Origin: Stenotrophomonas hibiscicola ATCC 19867
GTDB lineage: Bacteria; Pseudomonadota; Gammaproteobacteria; Xanthomonadales; Xanthomonadaceae
Reading direction: 5' to 3'
Length of the DNA stretch: 64,000 nucleotides
Assembly (NCBI RefSeq): GCF_000382065.1
Contig: NZ_KB907499.1
Span: forward strand, 752,910 to 816,909
Below the pieces are notes generated by a model that saw only the letters and a program-made list of their open reading frames with translations, made no database searches and was not told the origin of the DNA. Position 1 is the stretch's first letter. The number at the start of each line of letters is the position of its first letter. A program made the position numbers and the translations under genes. This document shows positions 55,930-64,000 of this stretch, piece after piece.

Positions 55930-56469
55930 TCAGGGCAGCTGCGTGCGTACCCGGGCGAAGCGGCGCAGGTCGTGCAGCACGCCGCGCTTGTAGACCGCGC
56001 AGCGCTCCACGCCCTCTTCCTGGAAGCCGTTCTTCTCCAGCACCCGGGCCGAGCCGAGATTGAAGTCGACCACCGTGGCCTGCAGCCTGAACAGGCGCAG
56101 CTCGTCCATCACCCAAGGCGCAAACACACCGACCACCCGGGTCATCAGGCCCTGGCCCCAGTAGGCCCGGCCCAGCCAGTAACCCAGTTCGGCGGTATGC
56201 CCACGCTCGGCCACGCCCTGCTGGGCACCGACGCTGCCGCAGGCCTGGCCGTCTATCTCGATGGCCAGGTTCAGGGTGCCGGGAGCCAGCACGCGGCCGG
56301 CGAGGAAGGCCTCGCCATCCCCGCGCGTGTACGGGTACGGAAAGCGATCACGCAGGCCCCGCGACACCTCGGCGTCGTTGGCGTGGTGCAGCAGCGATTC
56401 CAGATCATCCGGGCGCCAGGGGCGCAATTGGAAGCCTTCACCTCGCAGCACGGTGGTCGGGTCAGGCAT
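55930..56469 (-). CDS. GNAT-family N-acetyltransferase (RimJ/RimL-like)
   Basis: Protein of 179 residues. It has FQLRPWRPDDLESLLHHAND at the N terminus, GYWLGRAYWGQGLMTRVV for acetyl-CoA binding near residue 95, and NLGSARVLEKNGFQEEGVER near 140, all typical of the RimJ/RimL group that acetylates N-terminal amines of ribosomal or other proteins. The start is 8 bp inside the RND gene's 3' end, so it is the last gene of the efflux operon. An ATG two codons upstream (56475) is possible. Confidence 0.88.
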   Translation of the reverse strand: MPDPTTVLRGEGFQLRPWRPDDLESLLHHANDAEVSRGLRDRFPYPYTRGDGEAFLAGRVLAPGTLNLAIEIDGQACGSVGAQQGVAERGHTAELGYWLGRAYWGQGLMTRVVGVFAPWVMDELRLFRLQATVVDFNLGSARVLEKNGFQEEGVERCAVYKRGVLHDLRRFARVRTQLP

Positions 56470-59400
56470 GGCCACCCACCGACGGTGATTCCGCTTCCTG
56501 CTTCTCCAGCTCGCGCTTCACCGCTTCCGGCGAGCGGGTGTACGGGGCCAGCCGTGCGTAGAACGCCGGCACCACGAACAGCGACAGGAAGGTCGAAAGG
56601 GTTACGCCGAAGATGATCACGATGCCGATCGTGCCACGGCTGGCCGAGCCGGGGCCACCGGCCACCACCAGCGGAATCGCGCCGACCACGGTGGCGATCG
56701 AGGTCATCAGGATCGGGCGCAGGCGCACCATCGCCGATTCGATGATCGCCTCGCGCACCGTGCGCCCGTCATCGCGCAGCTGGTTGGCGAATTCGACGAT
56801 GAGGATGCCGTTCTTCGCGGCCAGGCCAACCAGCATCACGATGCCGATCTGGCTGAACAGGTTCACCGTGCCGCTACTCACCCACAGGCCGACCAGCGCA
56901 CCGAGCACACCCAGCGGCACGGTCAGCATGATGGTGAGCGGGTGGATGAAGCTTTCGAACTGCGCGGCCAGCACCAGGTACACCACCAGCAGGGCCATCG
57001 CGAAGGTCAGCAGCACCGCGCCGCCGGCACTCTGGTACTCACGCGACTCACCCTTCCAGTTCACCTGTGCGTACTGCGGCAGTTCTTCCCGGGCCACGTT
57101 CTGTGCCCAGGCAATGGCCTCGCCCAACGGATAGCCTGGCGCCAGGCCGGCACTGATGGTGATCGAGCGCAGTCGGTTGAAGCGGTTCAGGGTTCCGGCC
57201 TCGGCCACTTCGCTCAGCGTGACCAGGTTGGACAGCGGCACCAGCTCGCCGGAGGTGGCACGCACGCGGATCGCGGCCAGGTCGGCCGGGCTGGCACGGC
57301 CATCGCGCCCGGCCTGCACCAGCACGTCGTACTCCTCGCCGTTGTCGACGAAGGTGGTGACGCGGCGCGAACCCATCATGGTTTCCAGCGCCGATCCGAT
57401 CGCGGTGACCGGCACGCCGAGGTCGGCCGCGCGCTGGCGGTCGATGTTCACCCGCATCTGCGGCCGGGTTTCCTTGTAGTCCGAGTCCGGGCCAACCAGG
57501 CCGGGATTGTCGGCCATGCGCAGCAGGATGCGGTCGCGCCACTGCGCGATCTCGGCATATTCGGGGCCGCCCAGCACGATCTGGAACGGCTGCCCGCCAC
57601 TGCGCACCAGGCCACCGCCCACCTGCGTGCGCACGCGCACACCGCGGATGGTGTCCAGTTCTTTCTGCAGCGCGTCGGCCACTTCAGGCGTCCCCTCGCT
57701 GCGCTGGCGCCACGGCTGCAGGAAGATGCTGACGCGGCCGGTGTGCATCTCCTCGCTGGCGCCCCAGCCGCCCGGCACGCGCGGGTTGGCGCGCACGATC
57801 GGCTTGTCCGGGCCGACATGCGGCGCCAGCAGCGCTTCTACCTGCTGCACCTGCTGCACGGTGTAGTCGTAGCCGGCGCCTTCCGGGCCGTCGATCATGA
57901 TCTGGAACGAACCGCGGTCTTCGGCCGGCGCCAGTTCCGACGGCAGCAGCTTGAGCAGGCCCCAGCTGGCAGCCAGTGCGGCCACCATCACCAGCAGGTA
58001 GATCCAGGTGCGGTCGACATGGTGGTCGAGCACGCGGCCATAGCCCGAAGCCAGGCGCTCCAGATTGCGGTTGATGAAGCCATGCAGGCCACGTGGTGCC
58101 TGCCCGGTGTGCGGCTTGAGCAGCTTGGACGCCATCATCGGCGTCAGCGTCAGCGCTACGAATGCGGACAGCGCCACCGCTGCCGCCAGCGCCACCGCCA
58201 GCTCGCGGAACAGGCGCCCGGTATTGCCTTCCAGGAAACCGACCGGCAGGAACACCGCCACCAGCACGGCGGTGGTGGCGATCACCGCGAAGGCAACCTG
58301 CGTGGTACCGCGCTTGGAGGCCACCAGTGGGGGCTCGCCCAGGTCGATGCGGCGCTGCACGTTTTCCACCACCACGATCGCATCGTCCACCACCAGGCCG
58401 ATGCACAGCACCAGTGCCAACAGGGTCAGCAGGTTGATCGAGAAGTCGAACGCGTACAGTGCGATGAACGCGGCCACCAGGCAGACCGGCACGGTCACCG
58501 CCGGAATCAGTGCGGCACGGAAGCTGCCGAGGAACAGCCAGATCACCGCCAGCACCAGGATCATTGCCTCCACCAGCGTGGCGTAGACGCGGTCAACGGC
58601 GGCTTCGATGAAGGTGGTGTTGTCGAACGCAACAAAGATCTGCGTGCCCTTGGGCAGGGTCAGTGCCACCCGCTCGGCTTCAGCGCGCGCGGTGCGCGCC
58701 ACGTCCAGCGAGTTGGCGGTGGAGGTCTTGACGATGCCCAGGCCGATGCCGGGTTCGCCGTTGCTGCGGTAGTACGCGCGGCGTTCCGCCGAGGCCAGCT
58801 CGATCTTCGCCACGTCGCCCATGCGCACCACGTAGCCGTCGCGGCCCTTGCCCAGCGGGATGGTCGCGAAGTCTTCGGGCTTGATGTAGTTGCGCTCCAC
58901 GCGCAGGGTGAAATCACGGTCGGTCGACTCGATGCGGCCGGCCGGCAGTTCCACGTTCTCGTTGCGCAGTGCGGTTTCCACGTCGCCGGTGGTCAGCCCA
59001 CGTGCGGCCAGCTGGTCGCGGTCCAGCCAGATGCGCATCGCATAGCGCTGGCGGCCGCCGATGCGGACCTGGGCCACGCCGTCGAGGCTGGAGAAGCGGT
59101 CGACCACATAGCGGTCGGCGTAATCGCTCAGTTCCAGCGTGTCCATGGTCGAAGAGACCATGTTGAACCAGATGATCGGGTCGGCATCGCTTTCGACCTT
59201 GGCGATTTCCGGCGGCCGCGCTTCTTCCGGCATGCGGTCGGCGACGCGGCTGACCGCATCGCGCACGTCGTTGGCCGCCGCTTCGATATCGCGGTTGGAG
59301 GTGAACTCGATGCTGACCTGCGAGCGGCCGTTGGTGCTGCGCGCGTTGATCGTATCGATGCCTTCGATGCCGGCCAGTGCATCTTCCAGCACCTGGGTGA

Positions 59401-59587
59401 TGCGGCTTTCGATGACCGCCGCCGAGGCACCGGTGTAATCCACCGACACCGAAACAATGGGCGGGTCGATGGCAGGCAGCTCGCGCAGGGTCAGGCGGGT
59501 GAAGGACATCACGCCCAGCACCAGCAGCAGCAGGCTCATCACCACGGCGAACACCGGCCGCTGGATGGAGATGTCGGACAGTTTCAT
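56462..59587 (-). CDS. RND efflux transporter permease (HAE1 family)
   Basis: Inner-membrane pump of 1041 residues with twelve membrane helices and two large periplasmic loops. N-terminal MKLSDISIQRPVFAVVMSLLLL, the proton-relay pair in GLVVDDAIVVVENV (Asp-Asp near residue 398), FLPVGFLEGNTGRLFRELAVALA, and NGILIVEFANQL with VRLRPILMTSIATVVGAIPLV near the C terminus. With the adaptor encoded upstream and an outer-membrane channel from elsewhere it would export drugs or other toxic compounds. No TolC-like gene is present. One of the named Sme pumps (SmeMN is the one I would test first) is likely, but I cannot prove the name. Confidence 0.94.
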   Translation of the reverse strand: MKLSDISIQRPVFAVVMSLLLLVLGVMSFTRLTLRELPAIDPPIVSVSVDYTGASAAVIESRITQVLEDALAGIEGIDTINARSTNGRSQVSIEFTSNRDIEAAANDVRDAVSRVADRMPEEARPPEIAKVESDADPIIWFNMVSSTMDTLELSDYADRYVVDRFSSLDGVAQVRIGGRQRYAMRIWLDRDQLAARGLTTGDVETALRNENVELPAGRIESTDRDFTLRVERNYIKPEDFATIPLGKGRDGYVVRMGDVAKIELASAERRAYYRSNGEPGIGLGIVKTSTANSLDVARTARAEAERVALTLPKGTQIFVAFDNTTFIEAAVDRVYATLVEAMILVLAVIWLFLGSFRAALIPAVTVPVCLVAAFIALYAFDFSINLLTLLALVLCIGLVVDDAIVVVENVQRRIDLGEPPLVASKRGTTQVAFAVIATTAVLVAVFLPVGFLEGNTGRLFRELAVALAAAVALSAFVALTLTPMMASKLLKPHTGQAPRGLHGFINRNLERLASGYGRVLDHHVDRTWIYLLVMVAALAASWGLLKLLPSELAPAEDRGSFQIMIDGPEGAGYDYTVQQVQQVEALLAPHVGPDKPIVRANPRVPGGWGASEEMHTGRVSIFLQPWRQRSEGTPEVADALQKELDTIRGVRVRTQVGGGLVRSGGQPFQIVLGGPEYAEIAQWRDRILLRMADNPGLVGPDSDYKETRPQMRVNIDRQRAADLGVPVTAIGSALETMMGSRRVTTFVDNGEEYDVLVQAGRDGRASPADLAAIRVRATSGELVPLSNLVTLSEVAEAGTLNRFNRLRSITISAGLAPGYPLGEAIAWAQNVAREELPQYAQVNWKGESREYQSAGGAVLLTFAMALLVVYLVLAAQFESFIHPLTIMLTVPLGVLGALVGLWVSSGTVNLFSQIGIVMLVGLAAKNGILIVEFANQLRDDGRTVREAIIESAMVRLRPILMTSIATVVGAIPLVVAGGPGSASRGTIGIVIIFGVTLSTFLSLFVVPAFYARLAPYTRSPEAVKRELEKQEAESPSVGGHA

Positions 59588-60690
59588 CCGCCGTGCCCCT
59601 CGGCCGCGGCCGGTGCCGGCGCGGCATCCGGTTTCGCGCCGCTGGCCGGTGCCGCATCCCTGGCCGCGACCTTCAGGCCCGGGCGCAGCTTGCCGGTGCC
59701 ATCAACCACGATGCGCTGGCCCGCTTCCAGCCCCTGCTTGATCTCGACCACGCCGGCGCGGCGCGCACCGGTGACCACGTCCACGCGCTCGACGCTGTCG
59801 TCGGCCTTGATGCGGTACACGAAGGTATCGCGGCCGACCTGCACCACGGCGATTTCCGGGACCACCAGCGCCGGGCGCTCGGGGCGGAACAGCCGCACGT
59901 CCAGCAGCATGCCCGGGCGCAGCGCATGATCGCCGTTGGCGAAGTCGGCGCGCACGGTCACCGCACGGGTGACCGGATCGATGCGCGCATCGATGGTGCT
60001 GACCTCACCCTCGAAGGTGCGGCCCGGCCACGCCACGCTGGTGGCGCTGACCTTGTCACCGACGCCCAGCGCAGCCAGTTCCACTTCCGGCACCTGGAAA
60101 TCGACGTGCATGTGCTCGATGTCATCGAGCGTGGCGATGACCGTGGTCGGGGTCACCAGCGAGCCGGGGCTGACCTGGCGGATGCCGAGCACGCCAGCGA
60201 ACGGCGCGCGCACGCGGCGGTCACCGATGTCGGCCTGCATCTGCATCACGCGCGCCTCGGCCGCATCGCGGATCGACTTCTGCGTATCCAGGGTGGCGCT
60301 GGACACCAGCCGCTGGGAGGCCAGCTCGCGCTGGCGCCTGTACAGCTGGTCGGCTTCGTGGAAGGTGGCCTGCGCCTGCACCAGCGCGGCCTCCTGGGCC
60401 TGCCCGCGCAGGGTCACGATCGGCGCACCGGCGGCCACATGCTGGCCACTTTCAAAGTGCACCTTCTCGACGATTTCGCTGACCTTGGCCGTCACGCTGA
60501 TGGACTCGCGCGCCTTGGCCGTGCCCAGCGCCTGCAGCGTGTCATTCCACTGCGAGGACTGCACGACCTGCGCGGTCACCGGCACCGCTTCGCCCTGCCG
60601 ACGGGCGGCGGCCTCCTGTTTGCCCCCGCACCCGGCCAGAAGGGCCAGGCTGAGGCCGAGGGCCAGGGTCGAAGCAATGCGAGCCAACAT
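59584..60690 (-). CDS. RND efflux periplasmic adaptor (membrane fusion) lipoprotein
   Basis: Adaptor of 368 residues. Lipoprotein signal with lipobox LLAGC (Cys21). Then the HlyD-type layout: lipoyl half-motifs (SVTAKVSEIVEKVHFESGQHVAAG and RVRAPFAGVLGIRQVSPGSLV) flanking an alpha-hairpin (about 105-165), then a beta-barrel and membrane-proximal domain. An Ala/Pro-rich tail ends the protein. The stop overlaps the pump start by 4 bp (ATGA), so translation is coupled. Start at MLARIAS (60690), where the lipoprotein signal begins. Confidence 0.93.
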   Translation of the reverse strand: MLARIASTLALGLSLALLAGCGGKQEAAARRQGEAVPVTAQVVQSSQWNDTLQALGTAKARESISVTAKVSEIVEKVHFESGQHVAAGAPIVTLRGQAQEAALVQAQATFHEADQLYRRQRELASQRLVSSATLDTQKSIRDAAEARVMQMQADIGDRRVRAPFAGVLGIRQVSPGSLVTPTTVIATLDDIEHMHVDFQVPEVELAALGVGDKVSATSVAWPGRTFEGEVSTIDARIDPVTRAVTVRADFANGDHALRPGMLLDVRLFRPERPALVVPEIAVVQVGRDTFVYRIKADDSVERVDVVTGARRAGVVEIKQGLEAGQRIVVDGTGKLRPGLKVAARDAAPASGAKPDAAPAPAAAEGHGG

Positions 60691-60913
60691 GAACGGTCCT
60701 GATAGATCCACGGCCGCCGAGTGTAGGCAAGCACCCGTGGAAGCGATATGTGCCAAGCGTTTACTGGCGTGGCACCGGCGGCGCGATAGCGCCGTGAACC
60801 TGTTCCGTGCAAGGCTCGCAGCAGCGGTGTCGGCATGTGTCGAGGTGTATCCCGCCGTGCGCCGCAGGCGTTGTCATCGTAGAGTCGAAGCTGCCCGACA
60901 GAGGGCGTCGGGC

Positions 60914-60952
60914 GGGGACGGATCCTGGCGGGGATCCGGCCCCGTTTTTTTT
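60914..60952 (+). terminator. Hairpin with T-run between the adaptor and the copper receptor
   Basis: Stem GGGGACGGATCC/GGATCCGGCCCC (one mismatch) followed by eight T residues on the plus strand. Neighbouring genes are both on the minus strand, so the T-run is on the wrong side for them. It may therefore be a repeated element (compare 43379-43420) rather than a dedicated terminator. No other feature is visible in 60691-60961. Confidence 0.5.
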
Positions 60953-60961
60953 CCCGGCCGA

Positions 60962-63025
60962 TCAGTACCGGTAGTTCACCTTCATCCACAGGCTGCGCCC
61001 GGGCTCGTTGATGCGCACCGGGTCGGCCGGGAAGCCGAAGTCGGCGCTGCCGGCCAGGTTCAGGTGCTCGCTGTAGGCACGGTCGAACAGATTGTCGACG
61101 CCGGCGCTGAGCTGCAGCTGCGAACTGAAACGGTAAGCGGCATTGAGCGCGAAGGTAGCGAAGCCGGCACTCGGCCCCAGGTCCTGCGCGACCACGTTGC
61201 CCTGCCCATCTGCGACACGATGCTGATGGGTCACCGCACGCAGCAGCGCACCGGCACTCCAGCGCTCGCCTTCCCAGTTCGCGCTCAGGCGTGCTTCCAG
61301 CGGTGGCATCTGCGGCAACGGACGCTGCTGGTCGCGGTTCTCGCCCCAGGCATAGGCCAGCGTGCCACCCAGCTTCCACTGCGCAGCCAGGCTCACTTCC
61401 AGCCCGGCTTCGGCACCGGCGATGCGCGCATCGACGTTGCGGGCCTGGCTCATGCCCATCATGCCGCTGCCGTGATAGGTGAACAGGATGTAGTCCTGGA
61501 TCTGCCCGGCATACGCCGATACCCATGCCTGCACACGCGGTCCCTTGAACTGCAGGCCCATGTCGAGCTGGGTGGTGCGCTCGGGCTGCACGCCGGTGAA
61601 CGCGTTCACTGCGCCCGACGGGCCATGGTTGGGCGAGAACAGTTCCCAGTAGTCGGGCATGCGTTCACTGTGGCCGAGGCCGGCGTACCAGGTCAGGCCG
61701 TCGGCAAGGTCCTGCTCGTAGCGCAGGAACCCGCTGCCGAGCCATTCCTTGCGCGTCTGCCCGGCGCTGGGATTGGGCCGGTTGCCCATCATGCCGCCGA
61801 TCGATTGCCGCTCATCGCGGGCGCTGGCACGGTCGATGCGCAGGCCACTGATCCAGCGCTGGTCCGTGCCGGCCCCCAGGGTCAACTCGGTGAACACGCC
61901 ATAGCGGTGGAAGTTCGCATCGGTCTGCCACGCGGCCTGGCGGTAAGTATCGCGGCCCATGCCGTTGCGGCCACGGTGGCGGCTGTCCTCACCGTCCACA
62001 CCGGCCACCAGCTGCACCTCCTGCCAGCGCCACTCGGAACTGGCCCGGCCGCCTTGGGTTCGGCGGTCCACATTCGAAGCCATCGGCATGCGCATCATGC
62101 TGTTGGGATTCGGCGTGCGCAGCGTGTAGTTGTCCATCACATGGTCGGCTTCGTTGTAGTACACGTTGGCCTGCAACGTTTCCCACGCGCCCGGCAGGTT
62201 GCGCTTCTCGAAGCGTGCCGCGTAGCTGGTGCGCTCGAACGCGGCGCCGTCCATGCCACGCCCGGCATAGCGCGCGATCGCATCGCCGGCACCGGCGGAG
62301 ATTTCCAGCAGCGTATCGGCGTCCGGCGTCCAGCCGATGGCCACGTCGCCGTTCCACTTGCGCCACTTCGACGGCACCACGTCACCATGACCATCCTTGT
62401 AGTCGTCCGCTTCCGAGCGATTGCCGCTGGCACGCACGTAACCGGCCGGATTGCCCAGCGTCAGGTCCAGCACCTGGTCGTTGCGGTTGCGCGAGCCGAC
62501 CAGTCCACTGGCATCGGCACGCAGACCGGGTTCCTCGAAGCGCGGCGTATCGCGCTCGAAACGGATGGTGCCGGCCGAGGCACCTGCGCCCCAGCGCACG
62601 CTCTGCGGGCCCTTGATGATGGTCAGCCGGTCGAAGCTCTCCGGCGCGATATAGGAAAGCGGATTGTCCATGCGCGACGGGCAGGCACCGATCAGGTTGC
62701 CATCGTTGCTGAGGATGTTCAGCCGCGAACCGAACATGCCGCGCAGCACCGGGTCACCGTTGGTGCCGCCGTTGCGGATGGCGGAGAAGCCAGGCACGGT
62801 CTTCAGGTAATCGGCGCCATCACTGGCGGGGACCGGCTGCCGCGGAAGGCGCGGATCGGTCACCCAGTGCAGTGGCGACGAAGGCGCGGCGGCAGTGACC
62901 ACCATCGTGTCGAGGGTGCGCGCTTCTTCGGCAGGCGCAGCGTGGGCCAGTGACGCGGCCACGGCCACGCCAAGGGCAACCGGCAGGCGCGCGCAGGCGC
63001 CCGCGGGGCGGGAAGTCATTTTCAT
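60962..63025 (-). CDS. TonB-dependent copper-type receptor (OprC/NosA-like)
   Basis: Outer-membrane receptor of 687 residues. Signal peptide about 29 residues (ends AHA), TonB-box-like LDTMVVTA, plug domain (GADYLKTVPGFSAIRNGGTNGDPVLRGMFGSRLNILSND-like region, about 68-110), then a barrel ending in VNYRY. Methionine-rich loops (SMMRMPM, GMMGMS, GGMMGN) and the CPSRM site near residue 115 fit copper binding as in OprC. The DUF2946 gene lies just upstream, the usual partner. Copper uptake is inferred from the family. Start at MKMTSRP. Confidence 0.9.
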   Translation of the reverse strand: MKMTSRPAGACARLPVALGVAVAASLAHAAPAEEARTLDTMVVTAAAPSSPLHWVTDPRLPRQPVPASDGADYLKTVPGFSAIRNGGTNGDPVLRGMFGSRLNILSNDGNLIGACPSRMDNPLSYIAPESFDRLTIIKGPQSVRWGAGASAGTIRFERDTPRFEEPGLRADASGLVGSRNRNDQVLDLTLGNPAGYVRASGNRSEADDYKDGHGDVVPSKWRKWNGDVAIGWTPDADTLLEISAGAGDAIARYAGRGMDGAAFERTSYAARFEKRNLPGAWETLQANVYYNEADHVMDNYTLRTPNPNSMMRMPMASNVDRRTQGGRASSEWRWQEVQLVAGVDGEDSRHRGRNGMGRDTYRQAAWQTDANFHRYGVFTELTLGAGTDQRWISGLRIDRASARDERQSIGGMMGNRPNPSAGQTRKEWLGSGFLRYEQDLADGLTWYAGLGHSERMPDYWELFSPNHGPSGAVNAFTGVQPERTTQLDMGLQFKGPRVQAWVSAYAGQIQDYILFTYHGSGMMGMSQARNVDARIAGAEAGLEVSLAAQWKLGGTLAYAWGENRDQQRPLPQMPPLEARLSANWEGERWSAGALLRAVTHQHRVADGQGNVVAQDLGPSAGFATFALNAAYRFSSQLQLSAGVDNLFDRAYSEHLNLAGSADFGFPADPVRINEPGRSLWMKVNYRY

Positions 63026-63097
63026 CGGAACAGCTCCAAGGTACGCACGCGCGCACGGCGCCCGGTCAGGCGTCGTGCGGCAGATTCGATAGGGACA

Positions 63098-63529
63098 TCA
63101 GCGGACGATGGAGGAGCGTGGTGGTCCACGTGCGGCATGCGCCGGCCAGCGCAGTGCCGGCAGCACCTGTTGCGACCACGGGAACACCAGGCGTGGCCGC
63201 CACAGCAGCGGCAACTGCAGCACCAGCACCGCCAGCCACGGCAGCAGGCGCATGGCCAGCACGCAGTATTCGCAGACTTCGCCATGCATGGCGTGGGGGT
63301 CGGCTGGCCGGTTGGGTGCTGCCTGCGAAGCGCCATGCGGGTCGTGCCCGGCCATGGTCATGTCGTGCATGCCATGGCCCATGGCGGCGTGGTCCATGCC
63401 CGCCATTGCGGCGTGGCCCATCTGCGGCGCCTGCAGCGCGCGGCTGACCAGCGGCGCAAGCACCATCAGCAGCGTCGCCAGGACGGCGAGCTGGAGCAGA
63501 AGGCGCTGCGGGCGGGACAGGCGGGTCAC
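63098..63529 (-). CDS. DUF2946-type Met/His-rich membrane protein
   Basis: Protein of 143 residues. One N-terminal hydrophobic segment (about 12-32), then a stretch rich in Met and His (about 36-78: MGHAAMAGMDHAAMGHGMHD...), then CEYC near residue 86 followed by a second membrane helix (about 90-108). Metal binding, probably copper, is suggested by composition and by the copper receptor gene 72 bp downstream on the same strand. DUF2946 proteins commonly accompany OprC-like receptors. Function unproven. Confidence 0.85.
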   Translation of the reverse strand: MTRLSRPQRLLLQLAVLATLLMVLAPLVSRALQAPQMGHAAMAGMDHAAMGHGMHDMTMAGHDPHGASQAAPNRPADPHAMHGEVCEYCVLAMRLLPWLAVLVLQLPLLWRPRLVFPWSQQVLPALRWPAHAARGPPRSSIVR

Positions 63530-63595
63530 CGCGCTAGTGTAGAGGCGGGTCCAGGGTTGCCCTGTGCGACGAACCGTCGCAGGAGGGGTTTATCG

Positions 63596-63709
63596 GCAGG
63601 GCTGCGCCCTGCACCCGCCGAATCAACGTCAACGTCAACGTCAAAAGCGGGCAATCCGTGGGATGGCGGGGCGGGTCCGGTTGCGGGAGACGCCGTAAAC
63701 CCATCCATG
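63596..63709 (+). repeat. Composite palindromic element, copy D, interrupted by an IS
   Basis: Short palindrome GCAGGGCTGCGCCCTGC (63596-63612), three exact AACGTC units (63625-63642) bracketed by CCCGC and GCGGG, the left arm of the long palindrome (63665-63689), then the first 20 nt of the loop (ACGCCGTAAACCCATCCATG, 63690-63709). After that the sequence becomes IS DNA, and the other half of the element is missing within the window. Confidence 0.85.
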
Positions 63710-64000
63710 AAGTGACCCCCGAGACTTGGACAGGGGTCAGGCGGCCGATTGGGCCTGTTGGGCCTGCTCCCGGTACTGTACCGGGCTCAGGCCCTTCAAT
63801 TTCAATTTGATTCGCTCTTGGTTGTAGTACTGGATGTATTCCACCAGCCCCGCCTCCAGACTCTCGATGCTGTCAAAGTTGTTCAGGTAAAAGAACTCCG
63901 ACTTCAGCGTCCCAAAGAAGCTCTCCATCGCTGCATTGTCCAGGCAGTTGCCACGCCGGGACATGCTTTGTTTTAAAGAGTGCTTTTCCAGCATGTGGCG
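63708..64000 (-). mobile_element. IS3-family insertion sequence, one end only
   Basis: Starts with TGAAGTGACCCCCGAGACTT, a TG-initiated terminal repeat of the IS3 type, and contains the 3' end of the transposase gene. The other end and the rest of the transposase lie outside the window. It is inserted in the loop of a long palindromic repeat (copy D). The IS3 subgroup (IS150-like) is a guess. Confidence 0.85.
63737..64000 (-). CDS. IS3-family transposase OrfB, C-terminal part
   Basis: The last 87 residues of the integrase-type transposase; the frame continues past position 64000 with RHMLEKHSLKQSMSRRGN. SMSRRGNCLDNAAMESFFGTLKSE contains the final Glu of the DDE triad followed by the usual Lys seven residues later. 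EYIQYYNQERIKLKLKGLSPVQYR is the standard IS3 C terminus. Codon use is less GC-rich than the surrounding genes, in keeping with transfer. Truncated by the window edge only. Confidence 0.94.
   Translation of the reverse strand, partial: RHMLEKHSLKQSMSRRGNCLDNAAMESFFGTLKSEFFYLNNFDSIESLEAGLVEYIQYYNQERIKLKLKGLSPVQYREQAQQAQSAA

Noticed and set aside
56942..59929. A 995-codon plus-strand open frame opposite the RND pump
   Set aside because: Gln/His/Arg-rich shadow of the pump gene, with no domains.
59936..62953. A 1005-codon plus-strand open frame
   Set aside because: Spans antisense of the adaptor, an intergenic hairpin and the copper receptor; not plausible as one protein.

Overview
The window is GC-rich (roughly two-thirds G+C), densely coded chromosomal DNA of a gammaproteobacterium of the Xanthomonadaceae. 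Many intergenic palindromes open with GTAG, the signature of the SMAG repeats of Stenotrophomonas maltophilia. The gene order pilS-pilR / pilB-pilA-pilA / pilC-pilD-coaE next to sucCD, and a long list of Xanthomonad-type hypotheticals, point the same way. I read it as Stenotrophomonas, probably of the maltophilia complex.

Layout. 1-9.7 kb: 3' truncated clpB behind a sigma-32 type promoter, a DUF3014 membrane protein, a glutathione transferase-like protein, an NCS2/SulP-like permease, poxB, and two exported or lipoprotein hypotheticals. 9.8-16.4 kb: a TonB-dependent receptor, then a tight otsB - GH15 hydrolase - otsA trehalose operon. 16.5-25.7 kb: DUF393, DUF4166, pgeF and rluD, divergent bamD, a secreted lipase-like hydrolase, nadE, then sucC-sucD. 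26-35 kb: the type IV pilus block, with the two-component pair PilS/PilR, the ATPase PilB, two tandem pilins behind a sigma-54 type promoter, the platform protein PilC, the prepilin peptidase PilD, and coaE. 35-43 kb: a small hypothetical with an odd leader, an OmpR-type two-component system, a tandem pair of exported paralogues, rimK, hypotheticals, and an orphan PoNi-like (DUF1911) immunity protein. 43-49 kb: tRNA-Gly, a GDSL autotransporter esterase, thiS, thiG, trmB, and an SLC13-like permease with RCK_C domains. 49.5-56.5 kb: a Rieske protein, a small membrane protein, a FAH-family enzyme, mscL, an M28 aminopeptidase, a SpoU-type methyltransferase, an AGCS symporter, and a GNAT acetyltransferase. 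56.5-64 kb: an RND efflux pump with its adaptor, a copper-type TonB receptor with a DUF2946 Met/His-rich partner, and the end of an IS3-family element.

Most genes are core metabolism, envelope biogenesis and transport. The accessory flavour lies in the intergenic DNA. There is a dense set of SMAG repeats; in four genes the GTAG head supplies the stop codon. A second short palindrome family has a GCACCCACC tail. A third family consists of long, perfectly paired inverted repeats (25-28 bp arms) enclosing a homologous loop of exactly 52 nt. Two complete copies and one IS-interrupted copy of this third family sit in a composite module with a short palindrome and a hexanucleotide microsatellite whose unit differs at each locus. 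I consider this composite element the least explained structure in the window.

All identifications were made by reading the sequence and from family knowledge; no database search was run.
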